Below are positions 1 through 10,286 of a DNA stretch of 64,000 nucleotides, piece by piece. The stretch lies in NCBI GenBank assembly GCA_964034945.1, contig OZ035961.1:64896244-64960243 (forward strand), in the 5' to 3' direction. The notes beneath the pieces are model-generated. The model searched no databases. It was not told where the DNA came from and was given only the letters and a program-made list of their open reading frames with translations. Position numbers and translations under genes: made by a program. Each line of letters starts with the position of its first letter. The stretch's first letter is position 1. This stretch comes from Chrysopilus asiliformis. Taxonomy: Eukaryota > Arthropoda > Insecta > Diptera > Rhagionidae.

Positions 1-1103
1 CTGATTAGGGTTAAACCCGCCGGAAATTCGAGTATCGGCGAAACTTGTTTGTGAAAAAAATTTTTAACTCTAAAAAATACACTAAAAAACACACAAATAT
101 TCAAGTTGTGTTTAACCATTGAACCATTTCTGATTCATGGTTTTCTCGACCTTCTAGCAATGAATAATTGGAATTTCTCGGCTTATAGGTCTGCAAAAAC
201 AAAAAATAATATAACAGAAATATTATATTATTTTTGTGGATGTTTTCACATCCAATTTCCCCCCAATAGGTCAAGCCTGTTTGCCCTGAAAACCCATCAG
301 GAGCCTGTTTCTGGTATGGAAGCTGGCTCACCGTCATCAGAGCCTGCTTTACCAGCTTTCACACAGGCTTACAGGATTTTGGTGGAGTAAAACTCGATTC
401 GAGTATTATAAGGTTAAGGCAACATAGCTCCATCAAGTCAGAGCGAATTATTTGTGTTTAACCATTGAACCATTTCTGATTCATGGTTTTTTCAATGGTT
501 AAACACAAATAATTCGCTCTGACATCCATAAAAATAATATAATATTTGTGTTATATTATTTCTTGTTTTTGCAGACCTATAAGCCGAGAAATTCCAATTG
601 GATTACAAATACTCAATTTACGATAAATTTTTTTTTCTTTTGCGAACGTACTGGCGTTGAAAAAAAGAAAAAAAAACATTTCGACCATCCAACTCGAGAA
701 TTAAGTAGCCACCGCCCACTCCTTGAATCACGGTCGTTTCCTTTTTTCAGCCTCAATCAACATTACGTTATTTACGCGCAGATAAAGTTCTATGGGTAAT
801 ACAAAACAATGCAATTGTTAAGGTGATTGCCTGGTGTTCGTAAAAAAAGGACTTTTTAAAAAAACGACCGATTCAGTACAGAAATTTCATGCATTCTGGA
901 GGGTTTGACTGAGTCTGGACAGTTAACTTCATCTGAGAACAACTAATTTTTTTTGCTTCGCCACACGATCAATTTTTCAAAATAGTTGTGGGACTCGTGT
1001 TGGGGAAGGGGTGCCAAACTTGTTTTTGTATCATCCATATCAACAATTACTACAATTCCAGGTTCAACTCTGCACTAGGCTTTTTTTTAATTTCTTTACT
1101 AAC
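1..1103. other. Non-coding AT-rich flank with inverted repeats
   Basis: No coding sequence is convincing here. The small open frames at 106-390, 101-337 and 548-799 lie inside inverted repeats, are low-complexity, and match nothing I recognise. Two nested inverted repeats occupy 166-600 (separate entry). From 600 to 1103 I see only poly-A/T-rich DNA. The segment ends at 1104-1108 with ATGTT, the left copy of the target-site duplication of the BEL element that follows. Confidence 0.6.
166..600. repeat. Nested inverted repeats forming a large hairpin
   Basis: Outer arms at about 166-242 and 523-600 are imperfect reverse complements; both contain the motif CGGCTTATAGGTCTGCAAAA or its complement. 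Inside them, 437-469 and 491-523 are a perfect 33-bp inverted repeat around a 21-nt loop. The loop region also repeats the segment at 106-143 directly. This is most likely the remains of a foldback or MITE-type element. No target duplication was identified. Confidence 0.7.
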
Positions 1104-1533
1104 ATGTTTGTTTCGTACCGCCGGAAGATTCTAACCTAAAAATACAGAAACAAATTAACATTAAGAAATCACTAATATAAAAATTCTTACCAAAACAAAT
1201 CGCATTTGGAGCCACATATCTGGAATAATCAAACGAAAATTATAAATTATAACATATAGATTACCTTTCATGATTTATCTTCGATCAATAGCAACAATCA
1301 CAAAATAAACAAACCTAAGTGGGGGACCCCCCACTTCCTCGTCTTGCCTGTAATTTTGACAGTTTCGTTCATGGCCTGGCGCCTGGATCGGCTAATCTAA
1401 ACAGGCACTAAAATAAACGAAACTCAAATGTCAAACTCGCCAACAAAAAATTAAACATTTGAAAGGTTTTGACTTAGAGGTGCTGAGTTTTGTCAGATGT
1501 TTCTAGAAGATCGAATACATCCGGTAGAGCGCC

Positions 1534-1566
1534 TATAAAAGGCAAAGTGACCCATTCGGTCAGACA
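1534..1566 (+). promoter_or_regulatory. LTR core promoter (TATA box and initiator)
   Basis: TATAAAA at 1534-1540 is followed by GGTCAGACAG at about 1559-1568, a normal TATA-to-initiator spacing for an insect LTR promoter. The same pair is conserved in the 3' LTR (11952-11958 and about 11978). Confidence 0.6.
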
Positions 1567-1646
1567 GAATTCATCCAGCTGTGAACGAGTTCCGAACTAC
1601 CAGCTTGACTGGTCAACCGCTGTTTTTGCAGCCAACCGTCGCACAG

Positions 1647-2362
1647 TGTGTCGCGTAGAACAACCTAGCTGGACAAAATTATTTTTCGGCAGTGTTGCAT
1701 TCGTATCAATTAGTATGTTAGTATTAAAATAATATAAATCATTTTTCTAATGTTTTCTTTATTATTTTTTAAGGGAATTAGTTGCAGGATTATGAAGTTA
1801 TAAAAATTCAAAAAAAATACTAAAATAACCTAAAAATCCATAATACAAGAAATGTAAGAATCGTGAGTGTGCTGGCTAAAATTTATACTATTATAAAGAA
1901 AAATGATGCAGCTAGAATATATGCAAAATTTAGCCCGGGTACATGTGGGTACATATTATTTCCAGACTTTGAAAGTTGTGAAACAAAGAAAAAATAACAT
2001 GTATTTTACCTATACTTTCAACACATTCTTTCATATTATTTGAATAACATACAAATTAATATTAATTGAAAAAATATATTACTTGCCCTCAGAAATAAGA
2101 TCTATTAATAAAAATATTTCACAATTGCAAACTGACACAGTAAGCTGGTGCACAAAGTATCGCGAAAATGGGACTGGCGTATAATTACAATTGCACTTAA
2201 CAATTGACTGAACTTTAAATCCTTCTCTTTAATTACCGTTAGATGTTAGACATAAGCAATAGTTGGTTTTGGAAGTTTGAAGGTGTTGTTTACATCAGTT
2301 TTTAGCTCATTGGTGGGAATCTGGTAATGACTTTTGTCCACCTAGATTGGTCGGATGACACA
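1647..2362. mobile_element. Non-autonomous DNA transposon with ~31-bp imperfect TIRs
   Basis: Sequence absent from the 3' LTR at the same site. The left end (1647-1678, begins TGTGTCGCGTAGAAC) is an imperfect reverse complement of the right end (2332-2362, ends GATGACACA); both share the core CTAGNTGGACAAAA. The interior is AT-rich with no transposase reading frame. I could not find a clear target duplication, so the superfamily is open. Confidence 0.6.
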
Positions 2363-2542
2363 ACCAGCCGTGTCTGGTCAAATCCTTTACAATCAACGCA
2401 GCACCGTGAAGGATCAACAATTTGGATTCATCATCAGTTTTTGGATTTGGATTACCATTGAAATAGAATTATCAGTAAATTCAGAATTTATTAACTTATA
2501 AAGTAGCGACCTTTTGTTACAACTTGGAATTGATTTAGTTAT

Positions 2543-3345
2543 ATGGACAGCGGTGCGACAGCACATATGTGTTGTAACAAAAATTTGTTCGCCGAGTTGA
2601 ATAATGATGATGAACATATTGTGTATTTGGCCCGCGATAAGGTGTGCAAGTCGAGCGCGACGGGTACAATTAAAATTGAAACCGAGCACAGTGTAATCTC
2701 CCTCAAGGACGTGTTGTTTGTGCCGGATTTGAAGGGAAATTTTCTATCTGTCAGCAAGATCACCGAGCGCGGACATAAGGTGGATTTTAGTGGAAAAATG
2801 GCAGTTGTGCGAGATGCATGCGGCGAAACACTTTTAACAGCGCGGAAAAGAGGCGATTTGTTCAATGCTTCGCTTAAGCAAAATCATCAGTTGTTTTCTG
2901 CAACTTCGGTGGATCCGGACGTGATGAGGTGGCACGAGAGGTTCCTCACGTTTATTGACGATAGGACGAGAATGTTTTTCGTTTACTTCATCAAGGCTCG
3001 AAGCGAGATTTTCTCCATCTTCAAAAGTTTTCAGTCCATGGCAGAGCGACAAACGGGGCATAAGGTCAAAGTGCTGAGAAGTGACAACGCGAAGGAGTAT
3101 CTTAGCGCCGAGTTCACTAAATACCTGGATGAAAGCGGGATCAAGCGGCAGTTATCAGTGGCCTACACACCCCAGCAGAATGGTGTCGCCGAGAGGTCCA
3201 ATCGTACTCCAATGGAAATGGCGAGATGTTTGCTGATTTCGTCGAAATTGCCGGACAACATGTGGGCAGAAGCCGTAAATACTGCTACGTATCTTCGAAA
3301 TCGAGCGCCTACATCAGCGATTAAAGATCAAACACCATACATCAG
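2543..3345 (+). pseudogene. copia pol: protease and integrase, internally deleted
   Basis: Translation starts M-D-S-G-A-T-A-H-M-C, the copia aspartic protease active site. After the GAG-pre-integrase start (MRWHERF, about residue 130) the sequence jumps straight into the integrase core (FIDDRTRMFFVYF), so the HHCC zinc finger and the first catalytic Asp are deleted. The second catalytic Asp (LRSDNAKEY) and the Glu (PQQNGVAE) remain. A frameshift near 3345 ends this frame, although it runs open out of register to 3427. The product would be an inactive integrase. Confidence 0.85.
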
Positions 3346-3359
3346 GAAGTTCCAGGGCG

Positions 3360-4396
3360 GTGACGAAAGAGAAGTCTACTGCGGCAAAAGAAGATTCCGG
3401 CGCACGAGTGGACAAACATGTTGGTGATGATGTGGACGATGTATTCAGCATGAAGAGTGACGAAGAGTACTATTACTTGCCTGAGAGTGACGGGTCAATT
3501 GCGCCAGAAGAGCAGAAGTTGGAAGAAGACAGTCCGGGGAGCAACGGCAATTCTGATGACGGCAACGACGTTCCTAAAGTCGGTCCAGGACGCCCTAGGA
3601 AGGAAAAGATGGGAAAGCGTGGACGACCAGCCAAAAAATACGACTTGGTGAATGTTGTTTCTTCGCGTGAAATTCCCAATCCCAGCAGTGTTCAGGAAGC
3701 GATGACCAGCAACGATCATTGGAGGAAAGCGATTAAAAGTGAGTACAACTCTTTAATATCCAATGGTACGTGGAAGCTAGTAGATGCGCCGAAAAATAGC
3801 CGAGTTATTGGCTGTAAATGGGTATTTAACATCAAATACGGACTGAACGGGTCCATAGAGCGCTACAAGTGTCGTCTGGTGGCAAAAGGGTGCTCTCAAA
3901 AATATAATATAGACTTTTTTGAGACATTTTCGCCAGTTGTACGGCATTCAACAATAAGCGTTATACTTGTATGTCGACGTAACTTCAGCTTATTTGAACG
4001 GAGATCTGCAGGAAGATGTCTACATGGTGCAGCCAGAAGGGTTCGTTGACGTGCCCTCGCAAAGTTTACAGGTTGCAAAAGTCACTGTACGGGCTAAAGC
4101 AATCAGGCCGCGAATGGAACCGTAAGCTGGACCAGGTTCTGAAGAAGATGAAATTTCGAAGATGCAACGAAGATTCATGCGTTTACGTTCAACATACAGC
4201 ACGAGAACTTAACATAATCGCGGTTTATGTACTTGACTTAATTGTGGCCAGTTCATCTATCGATTCCTTGAAAGGCATCAAGACGCAGCTAAATTCTGAA
4301 TTTGATATTGTGGATAAGGGCCCATTGTCTCATTACTTGGGCATCCATGTTAGCAGACAGGGTGAAAGGGGAAGCATAAGTTTAGACCAATACCAA
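3360..4396 (+). pseudogene. copia pol: reverse transcriptase N-terminal part, frameshifted
   Basis: The 3360-3960 frame carries an acidic linker, then the copia RT start (WRKAIKSEYNSLISNGTW, KWVFNIKYGLNGSIERYK, RLVAKGCSQ, ETFSPVVR). A frameshift with a small deletion lies near 3960. The register then changes and reads a DVTSAYLNGDLQEDVYM block with the first RT aspartate. A third segment (from about 4046) holds LQKSLYGLKQSGREWNRKLD and YVLDLIV. That last motif replaces the usual Y-V-D-D box, so one catalytic Asp has become Leu. The frame is interrupted at 4396 by the Helitron. Confidence 0.85.
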
Positions 4397-6053
4397 TCTA
4401 TATATACATATAAAAATGGAAGTTTGTCTGTCTGTTTGTCCGTTTGAGATTACAAAACTCAAGAAGTACTGGGCCGATTTTTACGCGGTTTTTTGCTATG
4501 TAGATTTTTAAAATTCGAAACGGAAGATCCTGTAAGGATAATGAAAATATCCTTTTTCCCATTTTCCCCGGAAAAATTTGCATTATAGGGTTTTTGGGGT
4601 CGCTGATCACGAATCCGGTATTAAATTTTCAAAATTCGAAACGGAAGGTCATGTAAGGATAATGAAAATATCCTTTTGCCCATTTTTCCCCGGAAAAATT
4701 TGCATTATAGGGTTTTTGGGGTCGCTGATCACGAATCCGGTATTAGATTTTCAAAATTCGAAACCAAAGATCCTGTAAGGATAAATATCCTTTTTCCGGT
4801 TTTTCCCCGGAAAAATCGGCATAAGGGGTTTTTGGGGTCGCTGATCACGAATCCGGTATTAGATTTGCAAAATTCGAAACGGAAGTTCCTGTAAGGATAA
4901 CGCAAATGTCATTTTTCCAATTTTCTCCGAAGAAATTGGTATTATGGGGTTTTTGAGGTCGCTGATCACGAATCCGGTATTAGATGTTCAAAAATTCGAA
5001 ACGGAGGGTCCTGCAAGGATAACGCAAATATCCTTTTTCCCGTTTTTCCCCGGAAAAATCGGCAGAAGGGGGTTTTTGGGGTCGCTGATCACGACTCCGG
5101 TATTAGATTTGCAAAATTTGAAACGGAAGTTCCTGAAAGGATAACGCAAATATCCTTTTTCCCCGGAAAGATTTGCATTATGTTTGGGATCGCTGATCAC
5201 GAATCCGATATTAGATTTTCAAAATTCGAAACCAAAGATCCTGTAAGGATAAATATCCTTTTTCCCGTTTTTCCCCGGAAAAATTGGCATTATGGGGTTT
5301 TTGAGGTCGCTGATCACGAATCCGGTATTAGATTTTCAAAATTCGGAACGGAAGGTCCTGTAAGGATAACGCAAATATCCTTTTTCCCATTTTTCTCCGG
5401 ATAAATTGGCACTATGGGGTTTTGGGGTCGCTAATCACGAATCCGGAATAAGATTTTCAAAATTCGAAACGGAAGGTCCTGTAAGGATAAATATCCTTTT
5501 TCCCGTTTTTCCCCGGAAAAATCGGCATCAGGGGGTTTTTGGGGTCGCTGATCACGAATCCGGTGTTGGAATTTCAAAATTCCTGTAAGGATAACGCAAA
5601 TATCCCTTTTCCCATTTTTCTCCGGAGAAATTGGTATTATGGGGTTTTTGGAGTCGCTGATCACGAATCCGGTGTTGGAATTTCAAAATTCGAAACGGAA
5701 GGTCCTGTAAGGATAACGCAAATATCCTTTTGCCCATTTTTCCCCGGAAAAATTGTCATTATGGGGTTCTTGGGGTTGCTGATCACGAATCTGGTGTTGG
5801 AATTTCAAAATTCTAACCGTAAAGTCCTGTAAGGATAACGCAAATGTCCTTTTTCCAATTTTTATCGCAAAAACAGGCTTTGGGAGGTTTTCAGGGTTTC
5901 TTATCACGAATCTGAAGTTGGAATTTTAAAATTCGAAACGGAAGGTCCTGTAAGGATAACATTTTCTCCCAAAACTTTTTAAATTAATTATGGCTTTTTG
6001 GCATTCTAAAATTTATACAAAAAAATTTTAGCTGCCAACGTAGGGTCTGCTAG
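4397..6053 (+). mobile_element. Helitron-like element (non-autonomous) with tandem hairpin units
   Basis: Begins TCTATATATA at 4397 and ends CTAG at 6053, inserted between A (4396) and T (6054) with no target duplication, all Helitron hallmarks. Removing it would put the copia RT back in frame. The 5' region has a TTTGTCTGTCTG stretch. The rest is about 12 tandem units of roughly 118 bp, each with AAGGATA..TATCCTT (a 7-bp stem) and GTCGCTGATCACGAATCCGG. No Rep/helicase frame is present. A second copy in reverse orientation lies at 47458-48449. Confidence 0.85.
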
Positions 6054-6877
6054 TATATTATAAATCTGCTTAAGAGATTTCAGATGGAAAATAGCAAACC
6101 TTCCTACACGCCACTAGATGTCAGCTTCAACTTCGACAAGTGTACCAAGACGGATTGCCAAAAGGTGGATCTAACAGAATATCAGTCTTTAATTGGATCA
6201 CTGATATATTTATCAACCTGTACGCGTCCGGACATCACTCACGCAGTAAGCAAGCTTTCGCAGTTCAACTCCGATCCGCATATAGAGCATATGGTAGCTG
6301 CCAAGCACTTATTGAGATACCTAGGTCACACAGCACAGGCCAAACTCGTGTATGCAACAACAGGAGAGCAGCTTACGGGTTTGGTTGATCGTGTATGCAA
6401 CAACAGGAGAGCAGCTTACGGGTTTTGGGAGACTGCAAGGCTGATCGCAGGTCATACACTGGCTTCGAGTTTTTCTTGGCAGGTGCAGCAGTGTCTTGGG
6501 AATCCAAGAAGCAACCATCCGTCGCACTCAGCAGCACAGAAGCCGAGTATATGGCTTTGTCTCAGGCAGCACGTGAAGCAACGTATCTTAAAAACTTACT
6601 TTTCGAGATAGGATTTAAGGACTCCGCGAAGGAACCCATCGTGATAAACAGTGATAATCAAGCTTCTCAGCAACTGGTCCGGAACCCAATATATCACGCT
6701 CGAAGTCAACATATAGATATTCGTCATCATTATGTCAGGGAAATGTATGAGAAGGGAATTATCGACCTCCAGTACATCCGAAACGACGAAATGATAGCTG
6801 ATATTTTGACAAAAATTCTATCAAGAGTAAAGCATTGGAATTTTGTTAAATCATTAGGAATAATAATTAATAACTAA
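6054..6877 (+). pseudogene. copia pol: RT C-terminus and RNase H, broken by a 43-bp duplication
   Basis: The first frame (6054 to about 6382) reads the copia RT tail (TEYQSLIGSLIYLSTCTRPDI). A 43-bp tandem duplication (copies 6346-6382 and 6389-6425) shifts the frame. The second frame (to 6877) reads RNase H: DCKADRRSYTGFEFFLAG, SSTEAEYMALSQAAREA (catalytic Glu), SDNQAS (Asp) and SQHIDIRHHYVRE (Asp). The first RNase H Asp (D-x-D-W motif) was lost at the duplication. Stop at 6875-6877. Confidence 0.85.
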
Positions 6878-7214
6878 TGTAAAATTTTGAATTAAGCAAA
6901 ATAATTATAATTTGTAAACTTATAATTCAAATATGTTTGAATATTATTGTTAATCCCTTGAGGGGAAGTATTGAATATAGAGTAGAAAACGACAATGAAC
7001 TAACAATAGCTATTGAATTAGATTTTTGAATTGTACCGAACTATTATCTTTACCGTAGTTAATATTCAGTCTTGCTGTAAACGCCATCCAATAAACTTCT
7101 AATTATTTGAAGCAGCGGTTTTTTATTTGCAACATTTGACATTTTCAATTAAACTTGCGAGTTTTTTATTTGTTTCTTTTCCGATTACACGTTTACTCAA
7201 TCCGTGCGTAAACA

Positions 7215-7235
7215 TTTTGGTCCTTCGAGCCGGAT
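7215..7235 (+). promoter_or_regulatory. BEL primer-binding region
   Basis: The bases just inside the 5' LTR read TTTTGGTCCTTCGAGCCGG, a sequence seen immediately after the LTR in many insect BEL/Pao elements. It is where minus-strand synthesis would be primed by a tRNA. I did not match it to a specific tRNA. Confidence 0.6.
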
Positions 7236-7303
7236 AGAAGCAAATAAAAAGAACTTCGTAAATTATCAATCAATTCAATCCAAAGTTGCACACGATTTGC
7301 AAT

Positions 7304-8068
7304 CATGAGTGAAGAAGACACAACTCTCACACCATACGAAAAGATTTTAGTCCATCAGGACATGCTCGCTGAACAAATCACCGTTCTAAAACGAAATTTT
7401 AAAAAGGATTCAGCTACCCGCAAATCTCTCGCCTATATCAATAAAAAAAATTGCTTGTTTGAATGAATATTGGAATGATTTCAAGGCAAATAACCGAAAA
7501 CTTTATACTTGCCATCCAAAAAATTACAAAGACGATGAATATTTTAAAAAAGATATCTATTTCACAATTGAGCTCTGAATTAGAACAGCTTAAAGTACCA
7601 CTAGTGACACCTGAGCTCACTAACCAAACTCTCGAAGAAAATACAACCTCGAGCTCTAACACAGTCAAACTTCTAAGAATCAGTTTACCAAACTTCTCTG
7701 GTAATTATTCCGATTGGGTAACATTTCATGATTTATTCCAATCACTTATACATACAAGTAAACTTAGCAACATAGAAAAAATACATTATTTAAAGGCCAG
7801 TGTACGCGGAGAAGCAGCTAACTTAATCAGCCATTGCCAAACTACAGACGCAAATTATATGTTAGCTTGGAACGTGTTACAATCTCGATACAACAACAAT
7901 AGAGTTTTAATTTTCACCAAATTAAAAAGAATATTCTAACAGCCAAACATTTCGTTTGACACTGCCGAAAATAATAAAAAACTTTTAGATACAAGTAATG
8001 AGAGCTTAGTAACATTAAAAAAACTTGGTGTGAGCATGATAGATTGGGATCCAATATTAATATACTTA
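7304..8068 (+). pseudogene. BEL gag (DUF1759-type), N-terminal part
   Basis: ATG at 7304 opens MSEEDTTLTPYEK. A one-base slip in an A-run near 7441 and another near 7565 break the frame. From about 7565 to 7938 the frame reads LRISLPNFSGNYSDWVTFHD, LFQSLIHTSKLSNIEKIHYL and GEAANLISHC, the conserved BEL gag (DUF1759) pattern. After a stop at 7939 the gag sequence continues (KKLGVSMIDWDPILIYL) until the MITE at 8069. The downstream part resumes at 9569. Confidence 0.85.
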
Positions 8069-8734
8069 TGCCCGGTTTTTCAGTGAAAGTTTAAACTCCG
8101 TTTAACAGGCGATAAAGTTTAAACTGCCGTTTAACACGAAATTGTGTTTTTCAATGACAGTTTATCTCTAACCAAAAGTTTAAACGGAGTCTAACTTAAA
8201 CGGCCATGGATGAGGGTTTAAACTGCCGTTTTTTCAAAACTTTTTTATCATTTGTAGATCCACGAAGAATAAAACACATAAAAATGGACTGCATCACTTT
8301 TTTTTGCTCTCCACAATTTCACTATATATTTTTTACATACTTGAAACACAATTACAACCGAAATAACAACCGAAATCACAACCGAAATAGCATCCGAAAT
8401 AACAACCGAAATCACAACCAAAATAACAACCGAAATAATAACCGAAATTAAAATTGTTTTATTTTTTATAGAATTTTATAATTAATGCGTAAACAAATAT
8501 TACGAAAGTGATAACTAGACAAATACATCAATGATTTTATGACTGAAAAATTTGACATTTCAATATATTTTACTTGTATAGTAGACTGCAAAATTGACAA
8601 AAAAGTTTAAACTTTAGTTTAATAAAACGTTCAATTCCGTTTGCCTGAAAAACACCAGAAGTTTAAACTTTGGTTTAAACTTCATTGTGAGTTTAACTAA
8701 ACTAAAGTTTAAACTTTCACTGAAAAACCGGGCA
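8069..8734. mobile_element. PIF/Harbinger-type MITE, 666 bp, TTA duplication
   Basis: Perfect 29-bp terminal inverted repeats (8069-8097 and 8706-8734) begin TGCCCGGTTTTTCAGTG. TTA flanks both sides (8066-8068, 8735-8737), the usual Harbinger target. Excision would restore the BEL gag frame. GTTTAAAC-type motifs are spread under both ends and may be transposase-binding sites. The interior has a short tandem AACCGAAATAAC array (about 8355-8450) that gives a spurious Asn-rich open frame. No transposase. Confidence 0.9.
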
Positions 8735-8749
8735 TTAATCACTCAAAAG

Positions 8750-9560
8750 TAGGGATGGGTATCGACCAACAACTAATCGATTAATGGAATCGATTATTAT
8801 TTTATCTGGATTAATCGATATGTCGATTAATTGAGGACTAAAAAATCGATTAATCGATTTTTTCAAAAAGGTAGGAAAAGAGTGGGCACAATGAAAACAA
8901 TGAAACAAATAAGTAAAAATTTATTCAGAAGAAGTCAGAAAAAAATACTAAACAAAGAAATAATAATTAATTCCAATACTTGTTATCAATGTCCTTGAGG
9001 AATATAAGTGTATTGGCCATGTCGGCGGTCAGCTGGCTTCTCTGTTCCCTCATAATTTGGCCAGCTTCAGAAAAAAGCCTTTCTGAAGGAACTGAGGTTG
9101 CTACCGATGGCACATATGTTAAGGCAATCTTTGAAACTCCTGGGAAAGTATCAGCCATCTGCTTCCAATATAACACTGGATTTTGTTGAATTCTTTCCTG
9201 TGGTGCTCTTAAATTCAGGCCGAACTGGAACGGTTCAATCTTAGCGTACACGATTGATTGTACTCTGTCGCTCCCCACACACTGTGCTGATACACGATTT
9301 TGGTGGATTGTACGCTCTAAATGACGTCGTGTACCATCTGCGTGTATGGCGTACATTAATGAAAGAAAATACATCTACAAAAAATGTATTTTTTTTGTAT
9401 CTTCATATCTGAAATCTCAGTGAACAAAAAGTGTAATAATCGTTACAAAATAATCGATTACCCGATTAATCATACCGTACTGTAATCGATTAAAAAAAAT
9501 CGATTATTCAACAAAATAATCGATTACTTCGATTAATCGATTAATCGATACCCATCCCTA
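8750..9560 (-). mobile_element. Non-autonomous hAT element, 811 bp, 8-bp duplication
   Basis: TIRs read TAGGGATGGGTATCGA (8750-8765) and the exact complement at 9545-9560. CTCAAAAG flanks both sides (8742-8749, 9561-9568), an 8-bp duplication as expected for hAT. Dense TAATCGATTA motifs lie inside both ends. It retains only the 3' end of a transposase gene on the minus strand. It sits 12 bp from the neighbouring Harbinger MITE, so two unrelated transposons hit almost the same spot in BEL gag. Confidence 0.93.
8967..9374 (-). pseudogene. hAT transposase C-terminal (dimerisation) fragment
   Basis: The minus-strand frame carries YWKQMADTFPGVSKIALTYV, then SVATSVPSERLFSEAG, then LIFLKDIDN near its end: the conserved hAT C-terminal dimerisation region (Dimer_Tnp_hAT). 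The DDE catalytic residues lie further upstream in the family and are missing here. The first 30 or so residues are probably read-in sequence. It ends just inside the AT-rich terminal region of the hAT element, consistent with an internally deleted copy. Confidence 0.85.
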
Positions 9561-9568
9561 CTCAAAAG

Positions 9569-10286
9569 TTACATCCTGGTTCTCTTGTTTTATGGGAGCA
9601 ATCAATAACACAAAAAACAACGCTCCCAAATTTCAATGAGCTCAAAACATTTCTCGAAATTAGATTTAGAACATTGGAAGCAGTTGAGAATCCGGTCCGG
9701 TATATAAAGGCGATTTCAAACCAGAGCCAAATCAGTCATTCATATCCGTCAAGCAAAATTATAAATGCGTGTTTTGTCAAGGAACCCATTTTTCAAATCA
9801 TTGTGTTAGATTCAAACAATTAAACTCCAAAAAACGATTGGAAGAGGTGGAAAAATTGAAATTATGCCGAAATTGTTTATCAAACAGTCACAAATTGTGC
9901 GAACAAAAAAAGATGCTTTATTTGTAACCAGCGTCATCACACACTTATACATATAGACACATCTGGTTCCTCTACATCAGACTCCACCCCATCACCTAGT
10001 GAAGTTACCTTACTCACGTCACAACATCAATCCGCTCGGACCCTACTTGCCACTGCTTTGGTCAATGTAGAAACCAATTCCGATATCATTACTCTCATCG
10101 ATCAAGGATCAGAACTCAGTTTTATATCTGACGCAGCGGTAAAGATGCTAAGGCTTCAAAAATTTAAATCTAACACAATCATTTCGGGAATAGGAACAGT
10201 GGAAGCAAGTAAAAATCCACGATTTGTGAAAATCACTCTTTCCTCACTCACGAATACTCAATTTTCACTCGAGATCTCGAAAGTGT
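9569..10286 (+). pseudogene. BEL gag C-terminus, zinc knuckles and protease start
   Basis: Three registers are needed. 9569 to about 9750 reads LHPGSLVLWEQSITQ..FLEIRF, the gag C-terminal helix region. About 9762-9925 reads YKCVFCQGTHFSNHC and LCRNCLSNSHK, CCHC-type knuckles. The next register gives RCFICNQRHHTLIH. From 10058 the protease reads LIDQGSELSFISDAAVKML, with the active-site Asp in LIDQGS. The frame stops at 10286, where a Harbinger-type element is inserted. Slips fall in poly-A runs (e.g. 9905-9912). Confidence 0.85.

Larger units (their letters stand above)
2541..7139 (+). mobile_element. Ty1/copia element, 5'-truncated, with Helitron inside
   Basis: It begins abruptly inside the protease (GAT/AGC/GGT = D-S-G at about 2545) with no 5' LTR or gag, so the left part has been lost together with some 30 bp of the host BEL LTR. 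Pol order protease, integrase, reverse transcriptase, RNase H is the Ty1/copia order. After the RNase H stop at 6877 comes a purine tract (GAGGGGAAG, about 6957-6967) and a probable 3' LTR of about 165 bp (about 6969-7133) with an AATAAA-like signal near 7090. The BEL LTR resumes near 7140. The Helitron at 4397-6053 splits it. Confidence 0.85.
1109..7214 (+). repeat. BEL 5' LTR, split by insertions
   Basis: LTR sequence is found at 1109-1646, 2363-2540 and about 7140-7214, matching the 3' LTR at 11621-12473 in order. The gaps are a TIR element and a copia-Helitron nest. Relative to the 3' LTR it also carries about 92 extra bases near 1319-1410, starting with a near-palindrome (GTGGGGGACCCCCCAC) and followed by TAA on both sides; this may be a tiny insertion or a deletion in the other LTR. 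A TATA box (TATAAAA, 1534-1540) lies about 26 bp before a TCAGA initiator-like site. Confidence 0.85.

Noticed and set aside
106..799. Small open frames as host genes
   Set aside because: They lie inside inverted repeats, carry no recognisable domain and have no splice signals.
4500..6000. Regularly spaced repeats resembling a CRISPR array
   Set aside because: The units are about 118 bp and tandem with no unique spacers, they are bounded by Helitron ends, and the DNA is eukaryotic.
8206..8451. Asn-rich small protein
   Set aside because: It is a translation of the AACCGAAATAAC microsatellite inside a MITE.
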